Below, piece by piece: positions 43,712 through 51,630 of a stretch of 59,304 bases of DNA. The stretch lies in NCBI GenBank assembly GCA_021733795.1, contig JAIPKB010000008.1, positions 1 through 59,304 of the forward strand. The letters run 5' to 3'. Position 1 is the stretch's first letter; the number at the start of each line of letters is the position of its first letter. This DNA comes from Akkermansiaceae bacterium. GTDB taxonomy: Bacteria > Verrucomicrobiota > Verrucomicrobiia > Verrucomicrobiales > Akkermansiaceae. A model generated the notes under the pieces. The model made no database searches, was not told where the DNA came from, and was given only the letters and a program-made list of their open reading frames with translations. A program made the translations under genes and the position numbers.

Positions 43712-45556
43712 CTACGATCGGGGTCGGAGGGCGAAGGCGCGGACTGGGGCGGAAAAGCCCCTGAGGGAGATCGGCTCGCGGGGTTCGGCGAGGATCGAGT
43801 CGTCGAGGGCGGCGGCGACGGCGTCATCGACGACGACCTCGCCAGGCCCGGCGGCGGAGCACAGGCGCGAGGCGAGGTTGACGCGGTCGCCGAGGACCGT
43901 GTAGTTGAGCCGGTCGGTGGAGCCCATGCAGCCGGCGACGAGTTCCCCGAAGGCGAGGCCGATGCCGATCTCGACGACCCGGCCGGTGGAGTTGTTGAGC
44001 CGCCGCCGGGCGTCGATCATGGCGAGGGCGCAGCGGGCGGCACGGAGGGCGTCGTCGCCATGGGAGTTGGGGGCGCCGAAGATGGCCATGATGAGGTCGC
44101 CGACGAACTTGTCGACGACGCCGCCGTGGAGGTAGACGAGCTTGGTGAGGGCGGTCATGTGTTCGTTGACGAACTCGATGACCTCGGCGGGGGGCATGCC
44201 TTCGGTCATGCGGGTGAAGCCGCGGATGTCGCAGAAGAGGACCGCGGCGTTGAGAACCTCGCCGCCGAGTTCGAGTTGACCCTCAATGAGTTGTTGGGCG
44301 ACGGCGGGGTCGCTGACCTTCGAGAGCACCTCGCGGTAGCGTTCCTTGAGGGCGAGGTCGCGCGTCATGGCGTTGAAGGCGGCGGCAAGGGTGCCGAACT
44401 CGTCCTTGGACCGGACTGTGACGTTTTCCGCCAGATTGCCCTGGCGGACGCGCTCGGTGCCGGCCACGAGTTCCGCGATCGGGCGGCTGAAGCGGTGGGC
44501 CAGGAAGAGGGCCAGGAGGGAGGTGGCGAGGATGGCGGCCCCGCCGATCCAGGCGACCTTGGTGTGGAGGTGGGCGAGGGCCTCGATGAAGGAGTCGAGG
44601 GGGAAGATGCCGACCAGATAGCCTTTCCCGAGGGGGGAGTCCGGGTTGAGGCCGCGGGCGATGAGGAGGAGGGTGCTGCCCTCGATCGTGAGAATCTCCG
44701 GTTTGCCATTGGTCCAGAACGCGTCGCTGAGACCGGCCTTGATGGCGGTGGCTTCGTCGTCCGAGACGCCATTCATGAACCATTGTCCCTCGACGACGAG
44801 TCCGGAGCGGCCGCCGCGCCCGGAGACAAGTTGGGTCTGCTGGAAGGCGCGTTCGATCCGGGTTTCGGCATCACGTCCGAGAAAAAACCAGCCGAGGAGC
44901 GTGCCATCGTCGTCGATGACGGGCGTCAACACCACTTCCTGGACGGACGAGCGGTCGGTTTCCTCATTCCTGAAAACGACGTAGGCGACCCCCTGGCTTG
45001 GAAGTTGCGAGAGGGAGCGGACGCGCTCCGAGGCCAGCTTGCGGTTTGCTCGGGTGTGCTGGAGCGGGCCGCCGAAGGGCCTGGGATTCCCTTCCAGGTC
45101 GATGACGCCAAGGATGGGGTTTCCTCGCCCGCCCCCTCCGCCCATGCGGCCTGCGGGGGGGGCACCGGGGATGTTGTCACGGAGCGCCTTGCTTGCTCCC
45201 GGCCTTGCGGGATCGGTGTCGGCATCGGGACGGTTGCGTCCGCCGCCGGGACCCGAGGCACCCGGACGGCTCTCCATGAACTCCTCGAGGAATTGTTCGC
45301 GGAGGGCGGGTGATTCCAGTCCCTTGAGTTCCCTCCTGATGGTGGGGTGGGTGGCGAGTTCCATGCAGGACTTGCGCAATTCGGCAAGGCGTTCAGTCCG
45401 GGCCTCGAGAAGAGCGCCGAGTTGGGCCTCAAAGCGCCAAGTGATCTCACCCTTGACCCAGCCGCGGAACTCACGCTCGGAGACCGCCAGCACCACCGCA
45501 ATGGCTCCGGCGGTGAGGATGAACAGGGAGAGGAAGAGTTTCCAGCGAATGCGCAC
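43712..45556 (-). CDS. Membrane-bound class III adenylate/guanylate cyclase with HAMP domain
   Basis: A 614-residue protein. Membrane segment 1 (8-25, LFLSLFILTAGAIAVVLA), a periplasmic sensor region (about 26-330) with an unusual Gly/Pro-rich insert (GPGGGRNRPDADTDPARPGA), membrane segment 2 (about 335-357), and HAMP (HRFSRPIAELVAGTERVRQG). The catalytic domain follows: VLFCDIRGFTRMTEG (metal Asp), KFVGDLIMAIFGAP (second Asp) and GSTDRLNYTVLGDRVNLASR (Asn/Arg transition-state residues). All key catalytic residues are present, so it should make cAMP or cGMP. It is a single-gene unit. Confidence 0.9.
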   Translation of the reverse strand: MRIRWKLFLSLFILTAGAIAVVLAVSEREFRGWVKGEITWRFEAQLGALLEARTERLAELRKSCMELATHPTIRRELKGLESPALREQFLEEFMESRPGASGPGGGRNRPDADTDPARPGASKALRDNIPGAPPAGRMGGGGGRGNPILGVIDLEGNPRPFGGPLQHTRANRKLASERVRSLSQLPSQGVAYVVFRNEETDRSSVQEVVLTPVIDDDGTLLGWFFLGRDAETRIERAFQQTQLVSGRGGRSGLVVEGQWFMNGVSDDEATAIKAGLSDAFWTNGKPEILTIEGSTLLLIARGLNPDSPLGKGYLVGIFPLDSFIEALAHLHTKVAWIGGAAILATSLLALFLAHRFSRPIAELVAGTERVRQGNLAENVTVRSKDEFGTLAAAFNAMTRDLALKERYREVLSKVSDPAVAQQLIEGQLELGGEVLNAAVLFCDIRGFTRMTEGMPPAEVIEFVNEHMTALTKLVYLHGGVVDKFVGDLIMAIFGAPNSHGDDALRAARCALAMIDARRRLNNSTGRVVEIGIGLAFGELVAGCMGSTDRLNYTVLGDRVNLASRLCSAAGPGEVVVDDAVAAALDDSILAEPREPISLRGFSAPVRAFALRPRS

Positions 45557-45671
45557 AGGGACGATGAAACACGATCCGGCGGTGGATGTCGCGTCTATTT
45601 CTCACTCCGGGTTTGAGCGCGCTTGAGGTGTCCGGGCAGATTTGGGAGACAACACCCCCCTGCCGAGCCAT

Positions 45672-46030
45672 CTCAGGGCTGGAAGACGCGGAAGAAGCCG
45701 GTGGTGCCGCTGATTGGCACGGTCGCGGTCGTCAACATCGTGGGACTGCCCATGTTTTATTCGTTTCGGTGCCTGAGAAGGACACGAAATTGAAGCTCGC
45801 CTCGTTGGCTCGAGTGATCAAAGCGGACAACTTTTTTCAGGCATCGCCAGTGGGAGGGCTCAGCGGACTCCCACCTCACACCAGCCCATGATCGGAGTGC
45901 CATCGGTGCCGGTCGCTCCGAGAATCATGGTCGTGGATGGCTTCCCGACGACGGTTGCAATCTCGCTGAACTCGAACTTGGCAGGTTTCCTTCATAGGGA
46001 CCGACGTTCACCAAACCGGACCGGTTACAA
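45672..46030 (-). pseudogene. Decayed C-terminus of an exported repeat protein
   Basis: Minus-strand pieces read EIATVVGKPSTTMILGATGT, then DGTPIMGWCEVGVR (near 45885-45975), and NMGSPTMLTTATVPISGTTG followed by FFRVFQP and a stop (near 45675-45755). The FFRVFQP end is a common tail of verrucomicrobial exported proteins. Stops and frame changes separate the pieces, and no start remains. It may have lost its body by deletion. Confidence 0.45.
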
Positions 46031-46036
46031 AGAAGA

Positions 46037-46645
46037 TCATTTACCCTGGCCGCAACCGTTCGTGCCACAGCCGGCGCCGCATGCGCCCGGACGGCTGTGG
46101 GGGCCGTTCAGGATCGCCTTGAAATCATCCGCCGGGATCGCCTCCGGCGTGTAGGTGCCGCCGCGAACGGTCAGGTTGCGGTGAAACGCGCGGAGATGGT
46201 TGCCGGATGCCGCCTCCAACGCGGCCAGCACCGCCTTGTGTTTGGGGAAATCGAGCTGGGCTTTGCGCAGGTCGGCGATGTCATGATCCTCCAGGCGGAC
46301 GCCTGCCAGGCACGCGGCGGCAGCGGACTGCTGGCCCGCGGCCAGCCATTTGGCGAAGGTTGCGTTCAAGCCCTTCGAGACAAAGCGCCGTTTTCCGGCG
46401 GGTGTGGGCAGCGCGATCCCCTCCGCTTTGAGGATCGCGGCGAGCGCCTCGCGATGGCGGAGTTCGGATTGCGGGATGTTCTTCAGCGGCATCACCTCCG
46501 GGAACTTCTTCCCGAGGGCGACATATAAATCATGAGCGAGAATTTCCTCCTCGTAAAGGCGGATGAGTTCGTTCGGGCCGGCGGCAGCGACGGCGGTGGT
46601 GGCGATGGCAAACAAGCCGATGGTGGTTAGAATCAGGGATTTCAT
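46037..46645 (-). CDS. DUF2202 domain exported protein
   Basis: A 202-residue protein from ATG 46645, which starts a signal peptide (MKSLILTTIGLFAIATTAVA). LIRLYEEEILAHDLYVALGK and SELRHREALAAILK, with VRLEDHDIADLRKAQ, give the ferritin-like four-helix pattern of DUF2202, including conserved Glu and His residues that may bind metal. The tail is Cys/Gly-rich (GACGAGCGTNGCGQGK). A periplasmic metal-binding role is plausible but unproven. Confidence 0.85.
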   Translation of the reverse strand: MKSLILTTIGLFAIATTAVAAAGPNELIRLYEEEILAHDLYVALGKKFPEVMPLKNIPQSELRHREALAAILKAEGIALPTPAGKRRFVSKGLNATFAKWLAAGQQSAAAACLAGVRLEDHDIADLRKAQLDFPKHKAVLAALEAASGNHLRAFHRNLTVRGGTYTPEAIPADDFKAILNGPHSRPGACGAGCGTNGCGQGK

Positions 46646-46732
46646 GGTGTTGTGGTTGGTGTGTTTGTTGGGGTTGTGTGGTTGATGAATGATCGGGGCG
46701 GTGACCTGCACCGCGGCAATCCGCTGGTCTTA

Positions 46733-46883
46733 GAGCCTGTCTGAAAATTCCCTAAGGCAGGGACCGTTTTCCAAACGGTCCGGGTGAATGGGTGGCGAAT
46801 GAACGGCCGCTCAAGGAATCTCATTCTCGTCTCATTCGCCGGACGCGTCGGAAACGCGTCCCTGCCATTTTTCAGACAGGCTC
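46733..46883. mobile_element. 151-bp IS5-type miniature inverted-repeat element
   Basis: Termini GAGCCTGTCTGAAAATTC and CATTTTTCAGACAGGCTC. The flanks are TTA (46730-46732) and TCA (46884-46886), both TNA. Same length and arrangement as 31085-31235, with interior similarity (GGCAGGGACCG, GAATGAACGG, GGAAACGCGTCCCTGCC). The right flank TCA is also the stop codon of the convergent gene read on the minus strand, so insertion was at its 3' edge. Confidence 0.82.
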
Positions 46884-47657
46884 TCATCGCGGCGCGAGCA
46901 GGTCGAACAGATTGCCGTCATCACGGGCTTCAGGAGCGACCCGTTCCGTGTCCCCGGGCACGGGTTCCGCCGGAGTGGTGGCACCACCGGCGGGAGCACC
47001 ACCGGCGGGAGCACCACCGGCGGGAGCACCACCGGCGGGAGCACCACCGGCGGGAGCACCACCGGTCGAATTGGTTAGATCGACTTCCAGTTTGTCGATG
47101 ATGTCCTGCCACCACAACTGGCGTTGGACCTCGTTGTCCTCGAGTTGGGCTTGCTGGTCCGGCGCGAGCAACGAGTGGATTTCCTCGGCGGGGGTGAGGG
47201 TGGAGTTACCCGCAACGCTCGCGCCGGCGACGGTCATGGCGGGATCGTAACCGGCGCTGGCCCGGACCAGGGCTGGGAACAACTTGCGGCGCTGGGTGCT
47301 GTTGAGGTCGAGGCTGGTCGTGAGCTTGTCGAGCTGCCCGCTGGCCTCGCGTTCGACGGCGGCGGCGCGGTCCAGCCAATCCTGCCGCTCATCGGGGGAA
47401 AGGGTGGCGAGCCAGGCGTCCGACACTGAGACCTTGAGCGGGTCGGCGGCCGGGTTGCGGGCGGCCTGCCTGCGCAGGGCTGCCGCGCGCCCGGACGCAA
47501 GCGGCGCGCTGCGGGCGGAAGCGCTGGAGCCCGCCTGGGAGCCGGGGTGGGAAGCCTCCTTGGCCGGCTCCGGCGAGTTGCGCAGGGTGATCGACAGGGC
47601 CAAGGTGGCGGCCAGCGCCAGGAACGCGAATCCGAGAATGTTAGTTGAGCGGCTCAT
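46884..47657 (-). CDS. Exported Spy/CpxP-like protein with APAGG repeats
   Basis: A 257-residue protein. A signal-anchor (MSRSTNILGFAFLALAATLA) precedes a charged helical region (about 70-200: LSPDERQDWLDRAAAVEREA, LDLNSTQRRKLFPALVRA, LAPDQQAQLEDNEVQRQLWW), which resembles periplasmic metal-sensing or chaperone proteins near metal-type two-component systems. A Gly/Pro-rich linker of about six APAGG units precedes the C-terminal end NLFDLLAPR. It is divergent from the response regulator gene, with which it may be co-regulated. The C-terminus may have been redefined by the adjacent miniature element. Confidence 0.7.
   Translation of the reverse strand: MSRSTNILGFAFLALAATLALSITLRNSPEPAKEASHPGSQAGSSASARSAPLASGRAAALRRQAARNPAADPLKVSVSDAWLATLSPDERQDWLDRAAAVEREASGQLDKLTTSLDLNSTQRRKLFPALVRASAGYDPAMTVAGASVAGNSTLTPAEEIHSLLAPDQQAQLEDNEVQRQLWWQDIIDKLEVDLTNSTGGAPAGGAPAGGAPAGGAPAGGAPAGGATTPAEPVPGDTERVAPEARDDGNLFDLLAPR
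46981..47066 (-). repeat. 15-bp tandem repeat encoding APAGG
   Basis: Five exact copies and a partial sixth of gcaccaccggcggga. The unit is a multiple of three and stays in frame, giving a flexible linker. Copy number could vary between strains without breaking the gene. Confidence 0.95.
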
Positions 47658-47842
47658 CGTGATCCTCCTTGATGGCGGGTGAGGGAGTGGAGTCCGGGTG
47701 CATTGGCAATGGCAGGTGGTTCATACCCATAAGAGTCTTTCCAGATGAACGGGAACCCGCCGCCCGGATGACGATTTTGTAATTTGTTTTTTGCTTGTCG
47801 GCGGATGGGTCCGGCCTAGCCTGAGGGCAACTGCGCAAGATC

Positions 47843-48607
47843 GTGAAAGTGCTGGTCATCGAGGACGAAAAGAAGATCGCGTCCTTCATCCGCAAGGGAT
47901 TGGAGGCGCAGGGTTTTGCCGTCGAGCTGAGCCATCACGGCGACGAGGGGTTGCGGATGGCCACCACCCAGCCCTATGACGCGGTGGTGCTCGACATCAT
48001 GCTCCCCGGCCGCGATGGCTTGAGCATCCTCAAGAGCCTCCGCGAACGCCGGATGGACGTTCCCGTGCTGCTGCTGACCGCCCGCAGCGAACCCTACGAG
48101 CGGGTCGAGGGGCTCAACCTGGGTGCCGACGACTACCTGACCAAGCCGTTTTACATCGAGGAGCTGATCGCCCGCCTGCATGTGGTGATCCGGCGGGCAT
48201 CGGGCACGGCTTGCAGCCTGCTGAGCGTGGCCGACCTCACGGTGAACCTGCTGACCCGCGAGGTGACGCGGGGTTCGCGCAAGATCGAGTTGACCGCCCG
48301 CGAGTTTCAATTGTTAGACCACCTGGCCAGGGTGCCGGGGCGGGTGCTCACCCGCGCCCAGATTTGCGAGCGGGTCTGGAGCTATGACTTTGATCCGGGA
48401 ACGAACCTGGTGGATGTCTACATTCAACGGCTGCGGCGGAAGATCGATGGGGCGGGGGAGCCGGCATGGGCCTTGGCTTGGGACCCGGGGGTGGGAAACC
48501 GGTCCGCTACACCAAAATCCCCGAGTTTCAAACCGCACAGACCCGCGACGGACGCTGGCGAATCGGCAGATTGGGAACGGATGATACCATCCTGGTCATC
48601 GGGCTGA
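47843..48607 (+). CDS. OmpR/PhoB-family response regulator with altered C-terminus
   Basis: A 254-residue open frame from GTG 47843. The receiver domain is complete (EDE 7-9, VVLDIMLPG with phospho-Asp near 51, LLTARS, TKPF). The winged-helix domain runs ELTAREFQLLDHLARVPGRV then VDVYIQRLRRKIDGAGEP and stops matching at about 48470. The usual last strand (IETVRGVGYRL) is missing, replaced by 40-odd unrelated residues that overlap the kinase gene in another frame. CopR/CusR-like similarity suggests metal or stress sensing. Without the final beta-hairpin, DNA binding may be weakened. Confidence 0.85.
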   Translation: MKVLVIEDEKKIASFIRKGLEAQGFAVELSHHGDEGLRMATTQPYDAVVLDIMLPGRDGLSILKSLRERRMDVPVLLLTARSEPYERVEGLNLGADDYLTKPFYIEELIARLHVVIRRASGTACSLLSVADLTVNLLTREVTRGSRKIELTAREFQLLDHLARVPGRVLTRAQICERVWSYDFDPGTNLVDVYIQRLRRKIDGAGEPAWALAWDPGVGNRSATPKSPSFKPHRPATDAGESADWERMIPSWSSG

Positions 48608-49569
48608 GCTTCAAGGCGGCGGAAACGGAGATCACCCATGTGCGGCAATTGTTCCTGCTCGCCCTGCCGGTGGCCCTGGTTGCGGTCGGGCTGGGCGGTT
48701 GGATTGTTGCCGGGCGCGCCTTGCGGCCGCTGCGAGTGATCGCCGACACCGCCGCCCGGGTCACCTCGCGTGGTTTGGACCAGCGGATCCCGCTGTCCGG
48801 GGAGGATCCGGAAATCGACCGCCTCAGCACCATGCTCAACCGCATGATGGACCGTTTGGAGGCGGGCTTCCAGCAGGCCACCCGGTTTACCGCCGACGCC
48901 TCGCACGAACTGAAAACCCCGCTCGCCATCCTCTGCGGCGAGCTGGAGAACGCGCTGCAAGCGGCCAAGCCGGGGTCGCCCGAGCAGCAGACCTTCAGCG
49001 GCCTGCTGGAGGAAACCCAGCGGTTCGGCAGGATCATCAGCAGTTTGTTGCTGCTCTCCAGGGCGGATGCCGGGCAGTTGGTCCCGGCACTCGAACCGGT
49101 GGACCTCGACCGGTTGTTACGGGAGGTCCTGGAGGATACTGCGGTGCTTGCCGAGGAGGCGAAACTTGCGCTGCAAACGGGAACCCTGCCGGAGCTGGCA
49201 GTGAACGCGGATCCCGCGTTGCTGCGGTCAGCGCTGCTCAACCTGCTCACCAACGCGGTGAAATACAACGAGCCCGGCGGCGTGATCCGCGTCACCGCCG
49301 AACCCGCGGGAGACGAGGTGGTGCTCCAAATCGGCAACTCGGGACCGGGCATCCCGGCGGACGATCAGCCGCGGATCTTCCGTCGCTTCCACCGCGCCGA
49401 ACGGAGGGCCGGGCCCCGGGTCGATGGCATCGGGCTCGGGCTCAGCCTGACGCGTGAAATCCTCCATGCCCACCGGGCCACCGTGGAGTTGAAGGAAAGC
49501 CGACCGGGGTGGACGCTGTTCGAGGTGAGGATGACCAGTTCGAAGTCACCAGGAAAATCGAAGCCCTGA
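48466..49569 (+). CDS. Sensor histidine kinase, N-terminally shortened
   Basis: A 367-residue frame from ATG 48466. A sensor remnant (GGGKPVRYTKIPEFQTAQTR) leads to one membrane segment (about 63-85, LFLLALPVALVAVGLGGWIV), HAMP, an H-box (TADASHELKTPLAIL), an N-box (LLNLLTNAVKYNEPGG) and G-boxes (GIGLGLSLTREIL). Relatives start with a first membrane helix and ~100 periplasmic residues, which are absent here. The gene overlaps the response-regulator frame by 142 bp. A junction deletion that removed the regulator end and kinase start explains both. The kinase core looks intact, but topology is disturbed. Confidence 0.85.
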   Translation: MGLGLGPGGGKPVRYTKIPEFQTAQTRDGRWRIGRLGTDDTILVIGLSFKAAETEITHVRQLFLLALPVALVAVGLGGWIVAGRALRPLRVIADTAARVTSRGLDQRIPLSGEDPEIDRLSTMLNRMMDRLEAGFQQATRFTADASHELKTPLAILCGELENALQAAKPGSPEQQTFSGLLEETQRFGRIISSLLLLSRADAGQLVPALEPVDLDRLLREVLEDTAVLAEEAKLALQTGTLPELAVNADPALLRSALLNLLTNAVKYNEPGGVIRVTAEPAGDEVVLQIGNSGPGIPADDQPRIFRRFHRAERRAGPRVDGIGLGLSLTREILHAHRATVELKESRPGWTLFEVRMTSSKSPGKSKP

Positions 49570-49668
49570 TGACGAAAGAACAAATCGAAACCGACCCCCA
49601 CCGGGGCGAGGGTTAGATCGAGTTCTCCTCTTGACGGGATGAGCCTCCCGGGATAGCTTCCGCTTGTT

Positions 49669-50133
49669 ATGAAAAATGCATCAACTGCCAAATCCGCCAG
49701 CTCACTCGCGGCGAGCCTGAACCAAGTACTAGCCGACTCCTATGCCTTGATGTCACTCACCCATCTCGCTCATTGGAACGTCGAGGGTCCCGGGTTTTTC
49801 GCCCTGCACACGGCGTTCCAAACCCAGTATGAGGAACTCTTCATCGCGATCGATGAGATCGCCGAGCGGCTCCGCGCGCTCGGCAGCTACGCGATTGGTG
49901 GCCTCGGTGCGCTTGGCAAGACCGCCGGCATGAAGGAGTTTGTCTCACCGCTGCCCCAGGATGGCTATGTGCGGGCGCTGATCGTCGCCCATGAAAAGTT
50001 GATCAAGGACGCGGCCATCGCCCGTACCATCGCCGGGGAGATGAATGATCCGGAGACCGAGGATCTGATGATTGGCCGCACCACTCTGCATCAAAAGACC
50101 CTGTGGATGCTCAAGAGCTTCCTCAAGGGTTGA
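49669..50133 (+). CDS. dps: Dps-family ferritin-like protein
   Basis: A 154-residue protein. The Dps ferroxidase motif is visible as LTHLAHWNVEGPGFFALHTA, with QYEELFIAIDEIAERLRALG on the next helix. No signal peptide. It would store iron and protect DNA from peroxide. The 100-bp gap to the kinase gene makes co-transcription possible, but no proof is seen. Confidence 0.92.
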   Translation: MKNASTAKSASSLAASLNQVLADSYALMSLTHLAHWNVEGPGFFALHTAFQTQYEELFIAIDEIAERLRALGSYAIGGLGALGKTAGMKEFVSPLPQDGYVRALIVAHEKLIKDAAIARTIAGEMNDPETEDLMIGRTTLHQKTLWMLKSFLKG

Positions 50134-50225
50134 ATCAGCTGCCCAAGCAGCCTGCCGGGTCTTGAGCCAGCGGGCTGCGGGAGCATTCCAGGCCGCCGTT
50201 TCCACCAAATTCCTGCGAACTGTCG

Positions 50226-50484
50226 GCTTGTGGCCGATTTTGGGACTACTTGGCCGGAATTGGGACCTGTTATTGCTTTCAATATCCTGATTTTCAGCGA
50301 TTCTGAACTCGTTCCGCGACTGCTTCGGCACAAAACGGAACGCCGGTCCTGAGCGAGTTCAGCCAAACCAGTTCGATTGATTTCCGGGGGGAAGCCAAGC
50401 GGACGGAGCAAGAGCCAGCAGGGTTGAAAAGAGAGCGCGCGTTGAGAACTCCGGGGGGAGGTCCGACGCGCGCTTCCTTTTGGG
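50226..50484 (+). repeat. ~256-bp structured direct repeat, copy 1
   Basis: About 90% identical by eye to 50986-51240. It includes CTGAACTCG/CGAGTTCAG arms around GTTCCG/CGGAAC with a TGC-TTCG-GCA tip, and a 3' hairpin AGCGCGCGTTG/CGACGCGCGCT. There is no open frame of its own. It ends at the start of the mutarotase fragment. Confidence 0.85.
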
Positions 50485-50818
50485 CCAACCGCTCGCCGCT
50501 GAATTGACCGAAACCGCCGATGCCATCCGCTTTAGCGCGGAAACCGACCGGATCTATCAGGACACTGGTGCCGCCGTGGCGATCATCGCCCCCGGGCTCA
50601 ACCGCGCCATCAGCGTGAGCAAGGCCGGTTCCAAATCCACCGTCGTCTGGAACCCATGGATTGCCAAATCCCAGCGGATGCCGGACTTCGGCGATGTTGA
50701 ATACCTGCGGATGGTCTGTGTCGAATCCGGCAACGTCCGCGAACACGCCGTCACCCTGGTTCCCGGCGGGAAATCGAGGCTCACGGTCGAAGTGGGTAGC
50801 TCTCCGTTCGCCGGCTGA
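50480..50818 (+). pseudogene. C-terminal fragment of D-hexose-6-phosphate mutarotase-like protein
   Basis: A 112-codon frame. SAETDRIYQDTGAAVAIIAP, GSKSTVVWNPWIAKSQRMPD, FGDVEYLRMVCVESGNVREH and TLVPGGKSRLTVEV are the last third of YeaD/GalM-type epimerases. The catalytic Glu in CVESGN is kept, but the catalytic His region and start are gone, replaced by the direct repeat. The fragment lies between two copies of the ~256-bp repeat. Confidence 0.75.
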
Positions 50819-50867
50819 GGCGGAAATCGCTGAGTTCCGGGGCTTGCTCATAGGCGGTCCTGTCGCA

Positions 50868-50896
50868 CGACGACAATAAGGTCGTCGCTCCTTATG
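50868..50896 (+). repeat. AATAAG hairpin/pseudoknot element, copy 4
   Basis: CGACGAC-AATAAG-GTCGTCG-CTCCTTATGG, about 50 bp after the mutarotase fragment stop. Same core as copies 2 and 3 but outside their duplication, so it is an independent copy. Confidence 0.75.
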
Positions 50897-50985
50897 GAGA
50901 GCTGGTGGCGAACCCCAACTTCAGGGGGACGTTCCGCACGGAATCGGAGCCCGGGTTTGGCCGAAAATCAGCGAAGTAGCGGCAT

Positions 50986-51240
50986 ATGGCCGGTTTTGGG
51001 GCTACCTGGCCGGAATTGAGGCCTATCAATGCTTTCAATGTCCTGACTTTCAGCGATTCTGAACTCGTTCCGCGACTGCTTCGGCAAGAACCGGAACGCC
51101 GGTCCTGAGCGAGTTCAGCCAAACCAGTTCGATTGATTTCCGGGGGGAAGTCAAACGGGCGGAGCAGAGCCAGCAGGATTGAAAAGAGAGCGCGCGTCGA
51201 GAACTCCGGGGGGAGGTCCGACGCGCGCTTCCCTTTTTGG
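50986..51240 (+). repeat. ~256-bp structured direct repeat, copy 2
   Basis: Second copy of the element at 50226-50484. Perfect stems CTGAACTCG (51059) with CGAGTTCAG (51110) and AGCGCGCGTCG (51189) with CGACGCGCGCT (51219). Substitutions relative to copy 1 mostly leave the stems pairable. Confidence 0.85.
51189..51237 (+). terminator. Terminator-like hairpin at the end of the structured repeat
   Basis: An 11-bp GC-rich stem with a 19-nt loop, then TTCCCTTTTTGG. The stem is perfect here and has one G-T pair in copy 1 (50434-50474). It could end transcription of the repeat RNA itself. Confidence 0.5.
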
Positions 51241-51271
51241 GGTGATTGCGTGCTGAGCGGCTCATCCCACA

Positions 51272-51298
51272 GGCTTGCCATTCGTAGCTTCCGGCACG
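51272..51298 (+). repeat. 27-bp dispersed repeat, copy 1
   Basis: GGCTTGCCATTCGTAGCTTC plus CGGCACG, identical to 57031-57057. No coding role is seen. Confidence 0.85.
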
Positions 51299-51404
51299 TG
51301 CATCCAGAGTTCGTCGCCTCAGCCTTCCTTATTCTGCACATCGGCCGACTGTTGGTTGATGGCCCGGAATCTCCGAAAGAACTCTCTTATTCTCCATAAT
51401 TTGG

Positions 51405-51432
51405 TTGACGTAGCGTGAATAATCTGTATCTT
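51405..51432 (+). promoter_or_regulatory. Candidate sigma-70-like promoter
   Basis: TTGACG, 16 bp, TATCTT, in a locally AT-rich stretch (about 51385-51430) that stands out from the GC-rich surroundings. It would drive the leader element and the gene at 51603. Confidence 0.45.
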
Positions 51433-51531
51433 CGCGCTCAAACTTTCACACCATGCCAGCCGTTGCCGCCCCAATGAAGACCAAGAGCCCGCCTGCGACC
51501 TGCCGTCAGCGTGCCGGGAGCCCTGTTGCTG

Positions 51532-51630
51532 CCCCTCTTTTCCCCGTAACTCCCTTTTCTCCCGGTCTCCGAGCCGCTCTTTAACCCTCATACGCATCGA
51601 CCTTGAAAAGCAATTTCCTAGCAATCATCA
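51532..51630 (+). repeat. Conserved ~95-bp leader element, copy A
   Basis: CCCCTCTTTTCCCCGTAACT, then GGTCTCCGAGCCGCTCTT, ATACGCATCGACC, and TTGAAAAGCAATTTCCTAGC. The coding frame of the next gene begins inside it at the TTG (51603). Confidence 0.85.

Noticed and set aside
46981..47066. Possible CRISPR-like array
   Set aside because: The 15-bp units are directly adjacent, have no spacers and stay in frame as APAGG codons.
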